From CAILHX01 sp036561085 (GTDB lineage Bacteria > Pseudomonadota > Gammaproteobacteria > Burkholderiales > Methylophilaceae): DNA of 28,041 nucleotides. Position numbers and translations under genes: made by a program. The notes below the pieces were generated by a model, which saw only the letters and a program-made list of their open reading frames with translations, was not told the origin of the DNA and searched no databases. The stretch covers positions 1 to 28,041 of the forward strand of contig DATBPY010000181.1 in NCBI GenBank assembly GCA_036561085.1. The letters run 5' to 3'. Shown here piece after piece: positions 15,555 through 22,791 of this stretch (position 1 is its first letter; each line of letters begins with the position of its first letter).

Positions 15555-17015
15555 ATGTCCTCACATATTTCCAACGTCCGCCCTGAGCCTGACCAAGTGC
15601 TGGTCGATATCGCCGATTACGTTCACGATTATCAGATCGTCAGTAGCGAAGCTTACGATACCGCGCGCAATTGTCTGATGGATACACTGGGGTGCGGATT
15701 CGAAGCGCTGGATTATCCGGCTTGTACCAAATTGCTGGGACCGGTGGTGCCGGGCACTATTGTCCCCAATGGTGCAAAAGTGCCGGGTACTCAGTTTCAG
15801 CTCGATCCTGTGCTCGCGGCCTTCAATATCGGCGCCATGATCCGCTGGCTGGATTTCAACGACACTTGGCTTGCTGCCGAATGGGGGCATCCTTCCGATA
15901 ACCTGGGCGGTATCCTGGCTACGGCGGATTGGCTTTCACGTACACGTGTGGCTGAAGGCAAAGCGCCACTTATTATTAAAGATGTGCTTACCGCCATGAT
16001 CAAGGCGCATGAGATACAGGGCGTGCTGGCGCTGGAAAATAGCTTTAACCGTGTAGGACTGGATCACGTAGTGCTGGTCAAGATCGCGTCGACTGCTGTA
16101 GTCACCGGCATGCTGGGGGGCAACAAACAAGACATCATCAATGCCGTTTCCAATGCCTGGATAGACGGGCAAAGCCTGCGCACTTATCGCCACAGTCCCA
16201 ATACCGGTTCTCGTAAATCATGGGCAGCAGGCGATGCTACCAGTCGTGCAGTACGTTTAAGCATGATGACCATGCAAGGCGAGATGGGCTATCCTTCGGC
16301 GCTGACTGCCAAAGGTTGGGGGTTCTACGATGTATTGTTCAAAGGCAACGCTTTCAAATTCCAGCGCCTTTATGGATCTTATGTGATGGAGCATGTGCTG
16401 TTCAAAATATCTTTTCCCGCCGAGTTCCATGCGCAAACAGCGGTGGAATGCGCTATTCAGTTATATCCTGAAATCTGCGAAAAACTCGGTACGCTGGAAA
16501 AGATCGCGCAGATCGACAAAATTATCATCACCACCCACGAGTCCGCCATGCGCATCATTGACAAACAAGGCCCGCTGACAAATCCGGCTGACCGCGACCA
16601 TTGCATCCAATACATGGTGGCTATTGGTTTGCTACAGGGTAATCTCACTGCTGCCGATTATGAAGATGAGGCCGCTGCCGATCCACGCATAGATGCATTA
16701 CGCGACAAGATGGTATGTGTGGAAAAGCCCGAATATAGCGCGGATTATCTGAATCCGGAAAAACGCTCGATTGCCAATGCCGTTCAGGTATTCTTCAAGG
16801 ATGGCTCCAAGTCCGACCGCGTCGCAGTGGAATATCCTATCGGTCACCGTCGTCGTCGGGTAGAAGGTATCCCGCAACTGGTAACAAAATTCAAAACCAA
16901 TCTCGCCCGGCGCTTTTCGACGAAACAGCAGTCAGTCATTCTGGAGCTATGCCTGGATCAGAAAAATCTGGAAGCTATGCCGGTAAATATGTTTGTGGAT
17001 CTGATGGTAGATTGA
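15555..17015 (+). CDS. prpD: 2-methylcitrate dehydratase PrpD
   Basis: Dehydrates 2-methylcitrate to 2-methyl-cis-aconitate. The 486-residue protein is a full-length MmgE/PrpD family member without an iron-sulfur cluster. Typical stretches are CLMDTLGCGFEAL, the WLDFNDTWLAAEWGHPSDNLGG region, DGQSLRTYRHSPNTGSRKSW, and the C-terminal IGHRRRRVEGIP. The frame is open 90 bases further upstream, but that part overlaps prpC and is unrelated, so I start at the ATG at 15555 (34 bases after prpC, weak ribosome site). Neither acnD nor prpF is present. Rehydration to methylisocitrate therefore probably relies on an AcnB-type aconitase encoded elsewhere. This is the last gene of the rightward unit. Confidence 0.95.
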   Translation: MSSHISNVRPEPDQVLVDIADYVHDYQIVSSEAYDTARNCLMDTLGCGFEALDYPACTKLLGPVVPGTIVPNGAKVPGTQFQLDPVLAAFNIGAMIRWLDFNDTWLAAEWGHPSDNLGGILATADWLSRTRVAEGKAPLIIKDVLTAMIKAHEIQGVLALENSFNRVGLDHVVLVKIASTAVVTGMLGGNKQDIINAVSNAWIDGQSLRTYRHSPNTGSRKSWAAGDATSRAVRLSMMTMQGEMGYPSALTAKGWGFYDVLFKGNAFKFQRLYGSYVMEHVLFKISFPAEFHAQTAVECAIQLYPEICEKLGTLEKIAQIDKIIITTHESAMRIIDKQGPLTNPADRDHCIQYMVAIGLLQGNLTAADYEDEAAADPRIDALRDKMVCVEKPEYSADYLNPEKRSIANAVQVFFKDGSKSDRVAVEYPIGHRRRRVEGIPQLVTKFKTNLARRFSTKQQSVILELCLDQKNLEAMPVNMFVDLMVD

Positions 17016-17039
17016 GAGTGTCACTGAGGCTGTTACAAT
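17012..17039 (+). promoter_or_regulatory. sigma-70 promoter for cysC
   Basis: TTGAGA (17012-17017, 5 of 6) and TACAAT (17034-17039, 5 of 6) with a 16-base spacer. The -35 overlaps the prpD stop codon. A 12-bp perfect palindrome AAGAATATTCTT (17040-17051) covers the expected start point, so a repressor site or a short 5' hairpin is possible. Confidence 0.55.
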
Positions 17040-17066
17040 AAGAATATTCTTGTTTAAGAGCTTCTC

Positions 17067-17669
17067 ATGGCTACACCTAATATCAAATGGCACCAGGCTC
17101 TGGTAAGCCGCGCCGATAGGGAAAAGCAGAATGGTCACTGCAGCGTGATCGTGTGGTTCACCGGTCTGTCCGGCGCAGGCAAATCGACTTTGGCGCATGC
17201 GGTTGAAGGACGCTTGCATGAATTGGGCTGTCGCACTTTTGTGTTCGATGGCGACAACGTGCGGCATGGCATGTGTTCCGATCTTGGCTTTACTGAAGCC
17301 GACCGTAGCGAGAATATCCGTCGTATAGGCGAAATGTCCAAGTTATTCATTGAAGCCGGCACGATCGCGCTGACGGCATTCATTTCGCCGTATCAGAAAG
17401 ATCGAAACAAAGTTCGATCGCTAGTAAAGGAAGGAGACTTTCTGGAGATCTACTGCCACTGCCCAATAGAGGTATGCGAAGAGCGTGACGTGAAAGGCCT
17501 GTATGCTAAGGCGCGCGCCGGGGAGATCAAGGAGTTCACCGGTATCTCCTCCGCATATGAACCGCCAACAGCGCCTGAGTTGGTGCTGAATACTTCATGG
17601 CAGTCGTTGGACGAATGCGTGGAGAAAGTCATCGCACTATTGCTTCACCGCGAAATAATAAAGAATTAG
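17067..17669 (+). CDS. cysC: adenylylsulfate (APS) kinase CysC
   Basis: Phosphorylates APS to PAPS with ATP, for sulfate assimilation or sulfation. The 200-residue protein has the P-loop GLSGAGKS (33-40), DGDNVRHGM (61-69), DRSENIRRIGE, FISPYQKDR and the GLYAKARAGEI region of APS kinases. There is no fused sulfurylase domain. AAGAG precedes the ATG. It seems to have its own promoter and is convergent with ntrC, with only 12 bases between the stop codons and no visible terminator. No other sulfur genes are nearby, so its role is not fixed by context. Confidence 0.95.
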   Translation: MATPNIKWHQALVSRADREKQNGHCSVIVWFTGLSGAGKSTLAHAVEGRLHELGCRTFVFDGDNVRHGMCSDLGFTEADRSENIRRIGEMSKLFIEAGTIALTAFISPYQKDRNKVRSLVKEGDFLEIYCHCPIEVCEERDVKGLYAKARAGEIKEFTGISSAYEPPTAPELVLNTSWQSLDECVEKVIALLLHREIIKN

Positions 17670-17681
17670 TAAACATCAGAT

Positions 17682-19076
17682 TCACTGTTCTTCTATCCCA
17701 AGTTCCTGCACTTTACGCGTCAAGGTATTACGCCCCATGCCTAACAATTGAGAGGCTTCTATACGTCTGCCGCCTGTGTGGGCCAAGGTTTTGGTGATAA
17801 GCGTGCGCTCAAACTGATGCGTCAACGTTTCCAGAATATTGGCATCGCCGCGATTCAGCATGGCGGTAAGCTCTTGCTCCAGTCCCGCATGCCAATCTGT
17901 GGTCGCACTGACTTCGGTATTGCTGGTTTCGCGTAGTTCGGGCGGCAAGTCCGCCACATCCACGTTCTGCCCGGGCGCCATCACCGTCAGCCAGTGACAC
18001 ACATTTTCCAATTGACGTACGTTGCCGCCCCAATTGAGCGAGGTGAGATAGCGCAACGCGGCGGCGGTCGGCTGTTTAGGCTCGACTCCCAGAGAAAGGG
18101 CGCTTTGCTGCAAAAAGTGTCGCGTCAGCGGTGTGATATCTTCACGTCTTTCGCGTAACGGTGGTAGTCGTAAACGGATCACATTCAAGCGATGGAACAG
18201 ATCGTCCCGAAACAAACCTTGTCGCACCCGCTCTTCCAGATCCTGGTGAGTGGCGGTGATGATGCGCACATTCACTTTGACCGGTTGATGGCCGCCTACG
18301 CGGTAGAACTGGCCGTCGCTCAGCACGCGCAATAATCGAGTCTGCAGGTCCGGCGGCATATCGCCGATCTCATCCAGAAATAAAGTGCCGGTGTCGGCCT
18401 GCTCAAAACGACCCCGACGCATGGCTTGCGCACCGGTAAATGCGCCGCGTTCATGACCGAACAACTCGGATTCCAGCAAGTCTTTGGGAATCGCGGCGGT
18501 GTTGATGGCGATAAAAGGGTTATTGGCACGGGGGCTATGACGGTGCAATGCCATCGCCACCAGTTCTTTGCCGGTGCCGGATTCACCATTGATGAGTACT
18601 GTGGCATTGGAGCGCGACAGGCGCCCGATGGCGCGAAATACTTCTTGCATGGTAGGTGCCTGCCCGATGATTTCCGGGGTCGCCTCCATCACTTGCGTTT
18701 CCACGCTTTCGCGCTCGCTTTCCTCTACTGCACGGCGAATGATGTCTATGGCCTGATCTACATCGAAAGGCTTGGCCAGATATTCGAATGCACCTCCTTG
18801 AAAAGCCGATACAGCACTTTCCAGGTCGGAATAAGCCGTCATGATAATGACAGGCACATCTGCGAATTTTTGCTTGATGGCCTGTAACAGATCCAATCCT
18901 GAGCCGCCGGGCATACGAATGTCGCTGACGACTACTTGCGGCTCCGATACTTCCAGTTCGGCCAATGCTTCGGGCACGGAAGCGAAAGACTTGAAAGGCA
19001 TGTCGGTACGCCCCAGCGCTTTTTCAAATACCCAACGGATAGATTTGTCGTCGTCAATGATCCAGATCGGCTTCAT
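17682..19076 (-). CDS. ntrC: nitrogen regulator NtrC (sigma-54 activator)
   Basis: Response regulator that activates sigma-54 promoters such as glnA under nitrogen limitation. The 464-residue protein has a receiver domain (Asp8-Asp9-Asp10, phosphorylated Asp52, Lys102), an AAA+ domain (Walker A GESGTGKE 164-171, GAFTGA loop 211-216, Walker B LFLDEIGD 232-239) and a C-terminal Fis-type helix-turn-helix (about 420-460, RIEASQLLGMGRNTLTRK). One oddity is WGGNVRQLEN at 349-358, where the family usually has WPGNVRQLEN. The ATG overlaps the ntrB stop by 4 bases, so the pair is coupled. Confidence 0.96.
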   Translation of the reverse strand: MKPIWIIDDDKSIRWVFEKALGRTDMPFKSFASVPEALAELEVSEPQVVVSDIRMPGGSGLDLLQAIKQKFADVPVIIMTAYSDLESAVSAFQGGAFEYLAKPFDVDQAIDIIRRAVEESERESVETQVMEATPEIIGQAPTMQEVFRAIGRLSRSNATVLINGESGTGKELVAMALHRHSPRANNPFIAINTAAIPKDLLESELFGHERGAFTGAQAMRRGRFEQADTGTLFLDEIGDMPPDLQTRLLRVLSDGQFYRVGGHQPVKVNVRIITATHQDLEERVRQGLFRDDLFHRLNVIRLRLPPLRERREDITPLTRHFLQQSALSLGVEPKQPTAAALRYLTSLNWGGNVRQLENVCHWLTVMAPGQNVDVADLPPELRETSNTEVSATTDWHAGLEQELTAMLNRGDANILETLTHQFERTLITKTLAHTGGRRIEASQLLGMGRNTLTRKVQELGIEEQ

Positions 19077-20158
19077 GGTTTTTCCTGATTTTTAGTTGAT
19101 TTTGTGTTTGTTTCAATCGGCAGAAGAATAGTGAAGCAAGTGCGTCCAGGTGTACTTTCGCATTCGATCATGCCATGGTGCTGAGTAATGAAATTTTGCG
19201 CCAGCGTTAATCCCAAGCCCGTTCCCCCCTCCCGACCTGAGACCAGAGGGAAAAAGATGCGTTCACGTATGGCCTCGGGAATGCCGGGGCCATTGTCTAT
19301 GATTTGTAGTCTTATGGCGACACGATAACGTTTTTTAGCGAGTGTTACCTGACGTTCGGCTCTTGTTCTAAGCGTAATCTCGCCTTTTTCCGGCATTGCC
19401 TGTACTGCATTGCGGGCGATATTGAGTACTGCCTGGATCAGTTTTTCCTTATCCCCTACGATATCCGGCAAACTAAGGTCGTAATCACGCTTGATCACGA
19501 TGTTCTGGGAAGATTCCGCCAATAACAAACTGCGTACCCGCTCGAGTACTTCATGGATATTGGTCAATTCGTACTTGGGGATCTGGTGTGGTGCCAGCAA
19601 TCTATCCATCAGCTTTTGCAACCTATCCGCTTCTTTGATGATGACCTGTGTGTATTCCCGCAACCCAGGTTGGGGTAATTCGCCCTCCAACAATTGCGCT
19701 GCGCCACGCAGGCCGCCAAGCGGGTTGCGTATCTCATGGGCCAGATTGCGTAATAGTTCGGCATTGGCTTGCTGCTGTATCAGCATACGCTCTTCCCGTG
19801 CTATTCGTAGCTGTTGATCCATTTGTAGAAATTCCAATACCAGGCTGGCAGAAGAAGATTCCATGGGAGTGACGATGCAAGTCACTGACAAGGTCAGATG
19901 GCGGTAAGTGGTGATCAGAAATTCATGTTCACGATATGGACTTTGCTTGGCCAGCGCGTTGTTGACGGCCAGGGTCAGCACTTCTGCATCAAGGAATAGC
20001 TGCCTTATCGACATTCCCACGATCTGGCTGCGGCTGACGGCAAACATCACCTCCGCGGCAGGGTTGACGTAGGAGATGTGTTGCTCTTGATCAAGCAATA
20101 ATGTGGCCGTGGCAAGATACTCCAGGCCAGAGAAATCAGGGGGCGTTAAATTAACCAT
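19073..20158 (-). CDS. ntrB: nitrogen regulation histidine kinase NtrB
   Basis: Cytosolic kinase/phosphatase for NtrC, normally controlled by PII. At 361 residues it has an N-terminal PAS domain (about 8-110), the phosphoacceptor His141 in NLAHEIRNPLGGLRGAAQLL, and an ATPase domain with NIARNAVQAMP (N box), DNGPGIP and GTGLGLTLAQ. There are no membrane segments, as expected for NtrB. No ribosome site precedes the ATG. A sigma-54-like promoter at 20169-20184 would place the transcript start on the ATG itself, suggesting a leaderless mRNA or that expression comes mainly by read-through. Confidence 0.95.
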   Translation of the reverse strand: MVNLTPPDFSGLEYLATATLLLDQEQHISYVNPAAEVMFAVSRSQIVGMSIRQLFLDAEVLTLAVNNALAKQSPYREHEFLITTYRHLTLSVTCIVTPMESSSASLVLEFLQMDQQLRIAREERMLIQQQANAELLRNLAHEIRNPLGGLRGAAQLLEGELPQPGLREYTQVIIKEADRLQKLMDRLLAPHQIPKYELTNIHEVLERVRSLLLAESSQNIVIKRDYDLSLPDIVGDKEKLIQAVLNIARNAVQAMPEKGEITLRTRAERQVTLAKKRYRVAIRLQIIDNGPGIPEAIRERIFFPLVSGREGGTGLGLTLAQNFITQHHGMIECESTPGRTCFTILLPIETNTKSTKNQEKP

Positions 20159-20168
20159 GAGTTAGATT

Positions 20169-20184
20169 AGCAAGAGCCGCGCCA
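20169..20184 (-). promoter_or_regulatory. sigma-54-like promoter before ntrBC
   Basis: Minus-strand TGGCGCGGCTCTTGCT has the exact GG-to-GC spacing of sigma-54 promoters and differs from TGGCACG-N4-TTGCW at one position. The predicted start point is 20158, the A of the ntrB ATG. No GCAC-N7-GTGC activator site is seen in the 150 bases upstream, so use of this promoter is uncertain. Confidence 0.5.
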
Positions 20185-20211
20185 GAATTGTGAGGATGCG
20201 GAAAAAAACTG

Positions 20212-20610
20212 CTATTTAAGACTGGATAGTTCTTTTTCCAGCATATTGATGTTTTGTTGATGGAGCGTGATGTCTGGTGTTTTATTGGATTTCTGAGCGT
20301 CTTCGAGCGCAGTATGCTCGCTATTCAGTTCATCCTGCAGAATTTGACGGCGAGTGCCGTCACGCTGTTGTTGTGTAGCGGCATCGACTTTGGGAAAGTC
20401 CGTGGGCGTGGGAGTATTTTTAACGGACTTCGTTGTTTTTACAGGGTCGGGTTCGGCAATGCCGAAGCATTGGCCTTGAGGGCGATTCTTTGTGGATTGC
20501 AAAGGTACGTTGGCAATCATCACCGAGCCATCTACTTTGCCGTAAACGCAAGTTTGCGCAAGGGTCGCAGTGGCAAAACAAAGACCGAAAAAAAACAGTA
20601 GTGTTTTCAT
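20212..20610 (-). CDS. small secreted coiled-coil protein, DUF4124-like position
   Basis: A 132-residue protein of unknown function. It has a clear signal peptide (MKTLLFFFGLCFATATLA, cleavage near Ala18/Gln19). A short region with two cysteines follows (TCVYGKVDGSVMIANVP to QGQCFG), then a Pro/Thr/Lys-rich linker, and a C-terminal helix (about 75-132) rich in Gln, Glu, Leu and Lys that should form a coiled coil. In many betaproteobacteria a DUF4124 protein lies between glnA and ntrB. The N-terminal part here looks like a worn version of that domain (VDGSVMIANVPL in place of the usual GKxxYSNxPC). It lies between the glnA terminator and ntrB, 53 bases from the latter. Confidence 0.75.
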   Translation of the reverse strand: MKTLLFFFGLCFATATLAQTCVYGKVDGSVMIANVPLQSTKNRPQGQCFGIAEPDPVKTTKSVKNTPTPTDFPKVDAATQQQRDGTRRQILQDELNSEHTALEDAQKSNKTPDITLHQQNINMLEKELSSLK

Positions 20611-20646
20611 GTAGGTAGTTTAGTTGAGATTGGCATTTAGGCCAAT

Positions 20647-20679
20647 AAAAAAGGCGGGGATTTTATCCCCGCCTTTTTT
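20647..20679. terminator. bidirectional rho-independent terminator after glnA
   Basis: GC-rich stem GGCGGGGAT (20653-20661) pairing with ATCCCCGCC (20665-20673), loop TTT, flanked by A6 on one side and T6 on the other, so it can work on both strands. It lies 17 bases after the glnA stop. A weaker hairpin, ATTGGC-N6-GCCAAT (20629-20646), follows directly on the leftward side. Confidence 0.92.
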
Positions 20680-20696
20680 ATTCAAACCATATAAAT

Positions 20697-22106
20697 TTAG
20701 CAGCTGTAATACATATCGAATTCGACAGGATGCGTAGTCATGCGGAAGCGCGTTACTTCTTGCATCTTCAGCTCGATGTAAGCATCGATCATATCGTTAG
20801 AATAAACACCACCACGGGTCAGGAACTCGCGATCCTTGTCCAGATAATCCAATGCCTGTTCCAGACTGGAGCATACGGTTGGAATCTGCGCATCTTCTTC
20901 AGGGCTCAGATGGTATAAGTCTTTGGTTGCTGGCTCGCCGGGGTGTATCTTGTTTTGGACGCCATCCAGACCGGCCATCATCAATGCAGAGAATGCCAAG
21001 TATGGGTTAGCGATCGGATCAGGGAAGCGTGCTTCAATACGGCGTGCCTTGTCGGATTGCACATAGGGTACGCGAATGGAAGCGGAGCGGTTACGAGCGG
21101 AATAAGCCAACTTCACCGGAGCCTCAAAGCCTGGAACCAGACGCTTGTAAGAGTTGGTACCTGGGTTGGTGATGGCGTTCAGTGCGCGTGCATGCTTGAT
21201 GATGCCGCCGATGTAATACAGCGCGAAATCGCTCAGGCCGGCATAGCCGTTGCCCGCGAACAGATTCTTGCCGCCTTTCCATATCGACTGGTGCACGTGC
21301 ATGCCGGAGCCGTTGTCGCCAACGATAGGCTTAGGCATGAAAGTGGCAGTCTTGCCATATTGGTGCGCGACGTTCAACACCACGTATTTCAGGATTTGCG
21401 TCCAGTCAGCACGCTTGGTGAGTGAGGAAAACAGAGTGCCGATTTCGCATTGGCCTGCAGTTGCTACTTCATGGTGATGCACTTCAACAGGCACGCCCAT
21501 TTCTTCCAGCGCGATACACATGGCAGAGCGGATATCTTGCAATGAATCGACAGGAGGAACCGGGAAATAACCACCCTTAACCGCAGGGCGGTGACCGATG
21601 TTGCCGCCTTCAAGCACATGGCCGGAAGCCCATGCAGCTTCATCGGCATTGATCTTGACCGAGCTGCCGGACATATCGGCACTCCAGGTCACAGAGTCGA
21701 AAATGAAGAATTCAGGTTCCGGGCCGAAGTAGGCGGTGTCGCCGATACCGGAAGACTTAAGGTAAGCTTCAGCGCGTTTGGCGATGGAACGTGGATCGCG
21801 GTCGTAACCTTTACCGGTTTCCGGTTCCAGCACATCGCAAGTCAGGATCAGTGTCGGCTCATCGAAAAAAGGGTCGATGTTGGCAGTATCAGGGTCCGGC
21901 ATCAGCAGCATGTCAGAGGCGTTAATGCCTTTCCAGCCGGCAATGGAAGAGCCGTCAAATGCATGCCCTTCGGTGAACTTTTTCTCATCGAACGCGGAAA
22001 CTGGCACGCTCACGTGCTGCTCCTTACCGCGAGTGTCAGTGAAGCGAAAGTCAACGAAACGAATTTCGTTGTCTTTGACCATTTTCATTACGTCAGCGAC
22101 TGCCAT
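20697..22106 (-). CDS. glnA: glutamine synthetase type I GlnA
   Basis: Makes glutamine from glutamate, ammonium and ATP; forms a cytosolic dodecamer. The 469-residue protein has the family signatures FDGSSIAGW, the GSGMHVHQSIWK substrate loop, the ATP region NPYLAFSALMMAGLDG, and Tyr398 in KDLYHLSPEE, the adenylylation site of the GSI-beta class. AGGAG lies 7 bases before the ATG. A sigma-54 promoter (22157-22172) and two upstream NtrC-type sites show nitrogen control. The terminator at 20647-20679 separates it from the secreted protein and ntrBC. Confidence 0.98.
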   Translation of the reverse strand: MAVADVMKMVKDNEIRFVDFRFTDTRGKEQHVSVPVSAFDEKKFTEGHAFDGSSIAGWKGINASDMLLMPDPDTANIDPFFDEPTLILTCDVLEPETGKGYDRDPRSIAKRAEAYLKSSGIGDTAYFGPEPEFFIFDSVTWSADMSGSSVKINADEAAWASGHVLEGGNIGHRPAVKGGYFPVPPVDSLQDIRSAMCIALEEMGVPVEVHHHEVATAGQCEIGTLFSSLTKRADWTQILKYVVLNVAHQYGKTATFMPKPIVGDNGSGMHVHQSIWKGGKNLFAGNGYAGLSDFALYYIGGIIKHARALNAITNPGTNSYKRLVPGFEAPVKLAYSARNRSASIRVPYVQSDKARRIEARFPDPIANPYLAFSALMMAGLDGVQNKIHPGEPATKDLYHLSPEEDAQIPTVCSSLEQALDYLDKDREFLTRGGVYSNDMIDAYIELKMQEVTRFRMTTHPVEFDMYYSC

Positions 22107-22156
22107 TTGTATCTCCTGAATTTGTTGTGGTTGAAAGTAAGACTAGGTTATTGGTT

Positions 22157-22172
22157 AGCATAAAACGTGCCA
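22157..22172 (-). promoter_or_regulatory. sigma-54 promoter of glnA
   Basis: Minus-strand TGGCACGTTTTATGCT matches TGGCACG-N4-TTGCW at all but one position, with correct GG-GC spacing. The predicted start point is near 22146, giving a leader of about 40 bases before glnA. Confidence 0.88.
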
Positions 22173-22236
22173 CGCGCATCTTCGATGAAAATGCTATTTT
22201 CCCATAGGCCTAAACGAAATAAAACGAGATTATGAC

Positions 22237-22251
22237 GCACCAACAAAGTGC
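22237..22251. promoter_or_regulatory. NtrC-type binding site (proximal) for glnA
   Basis: GCAC-CAACAAA-GTGC, with a further C/G pair outside, fits the NtrC consensus TGCAC-N7-GTGCA. Its centre is about 98 bases upstream of the predicted glnA start, a typical enhancer distance. Confidence 0.75.
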
Positions 22252-22266
22252 GCGCAAAACTTTTCT

Positions 22267-22281
22267 GCACCAATCGCGTGC
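22267..22281. promoter_or_regulatory. NtrC-type binding site (distal) for glnA
   Basis: GCAC-CAATCGC-GTGC, preceded by T to give TGCAC. Its centre is 30 bases (about three helical turns) from the proximal site and about 128 bases upstream of the predicted start, resembling the paired strong sites of enteric glnA. Confidence 0.75.
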
Positions 22282-22307
22282 CTGTTAAGGCGCATAGTTG
22301 TCGGGAG

Positions 22308-22313
22308 TATAAT
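22308..22313 (+). promoter_or_regulatory. -10 box for the rhodanese-aroE-mtgA set
   Basis: Perfect TATAAT on the plus strand, 28 bases before the rhodanese ATG. The hexamer 17 bases upstream (TTAAGG) is a poor -35. It lies just beyond the glnA NtrC sites in the divergent spacer. Confidence 0.45.
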
Positions 22314-22341
22314 GCAGGCATTAATTGGACGGGAAAGTATC

Positions 22342-22791
22342 ATGAACTCACTCAGCAAAACATTGGAGCAAGCCAAACAGGTTGCATTGGCAAATGGCTT
22401 ACCTTATTCAGGAGCAGTGACGCCTCAACAAGCTTTGGAAGTATTACAAGCCGCGCCGCATGCAAAATTGGTGGATGTACGCAGCAGCCAGGAACTGGAT
22501 CTGGTAGGGCGTATTCCCGGTGCAGTGCATATCGAATGGTCTTATTATCCCGACTGGAAACCCAATCCGGATTTTCTTGCACAACTTACGATGCAGGTGG
22601 ATAAGGAATCGCTGGTGATGTTCATCTGCCGTAGCGGCGGCCGTTCCCATAACGCGGCAACTGCCGCACAACAAGTGGGCTATACCGAAAGCTATAATGT
22701 CCTGCAAGGGTTCGAAGGCGAACCCAATCGCGAGAAACAACGCGGGAAAACCAATGGCTGGAAAGCGGCTGGCCTGCCTTGGAGTAATTAA
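22342..22791 (+). CDS. rhodanese-like sulfurtransferase
   Basis: Single-domain rhodanese of 149 residues, a likely cytosolic sulfur carrier or thiosulfate/persulfide transferase. The catalytic loop is CRSGGRSH with Cys96; LVDVRSSQELDLVGRIPGAVHI (43-64) is the typical N-terminal part. I start at the ATG at 22342, with GGGAAAG about 6 bases ahead; an in-frame ATG at 22312 lies inside the -10 box and is unlikely. It runs directly into aroE without a gap. The substrate is unknown. Confidence 0.92.
   Translation: MNSLSKTLEQAKQVALANGLPYSGAVTPQQALEVLQAAPHAKLVDVRSSQELDLVGRIPGAVHIEWSYYPDWKPNPDFLAQLTMQVDKESLVMFICRSGGRSHNAATAAQQVGYTESYNVLQGFEGEPNREKQRGKTNGWKAAGLPWSN

Noticed and set aside
20629..20646. 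ATTGGC-N6-GCCAAT as a regulator site
   Set aside because: It may simply be a second weak hairpin after the glnA terminator; there is no support for a binding protein.
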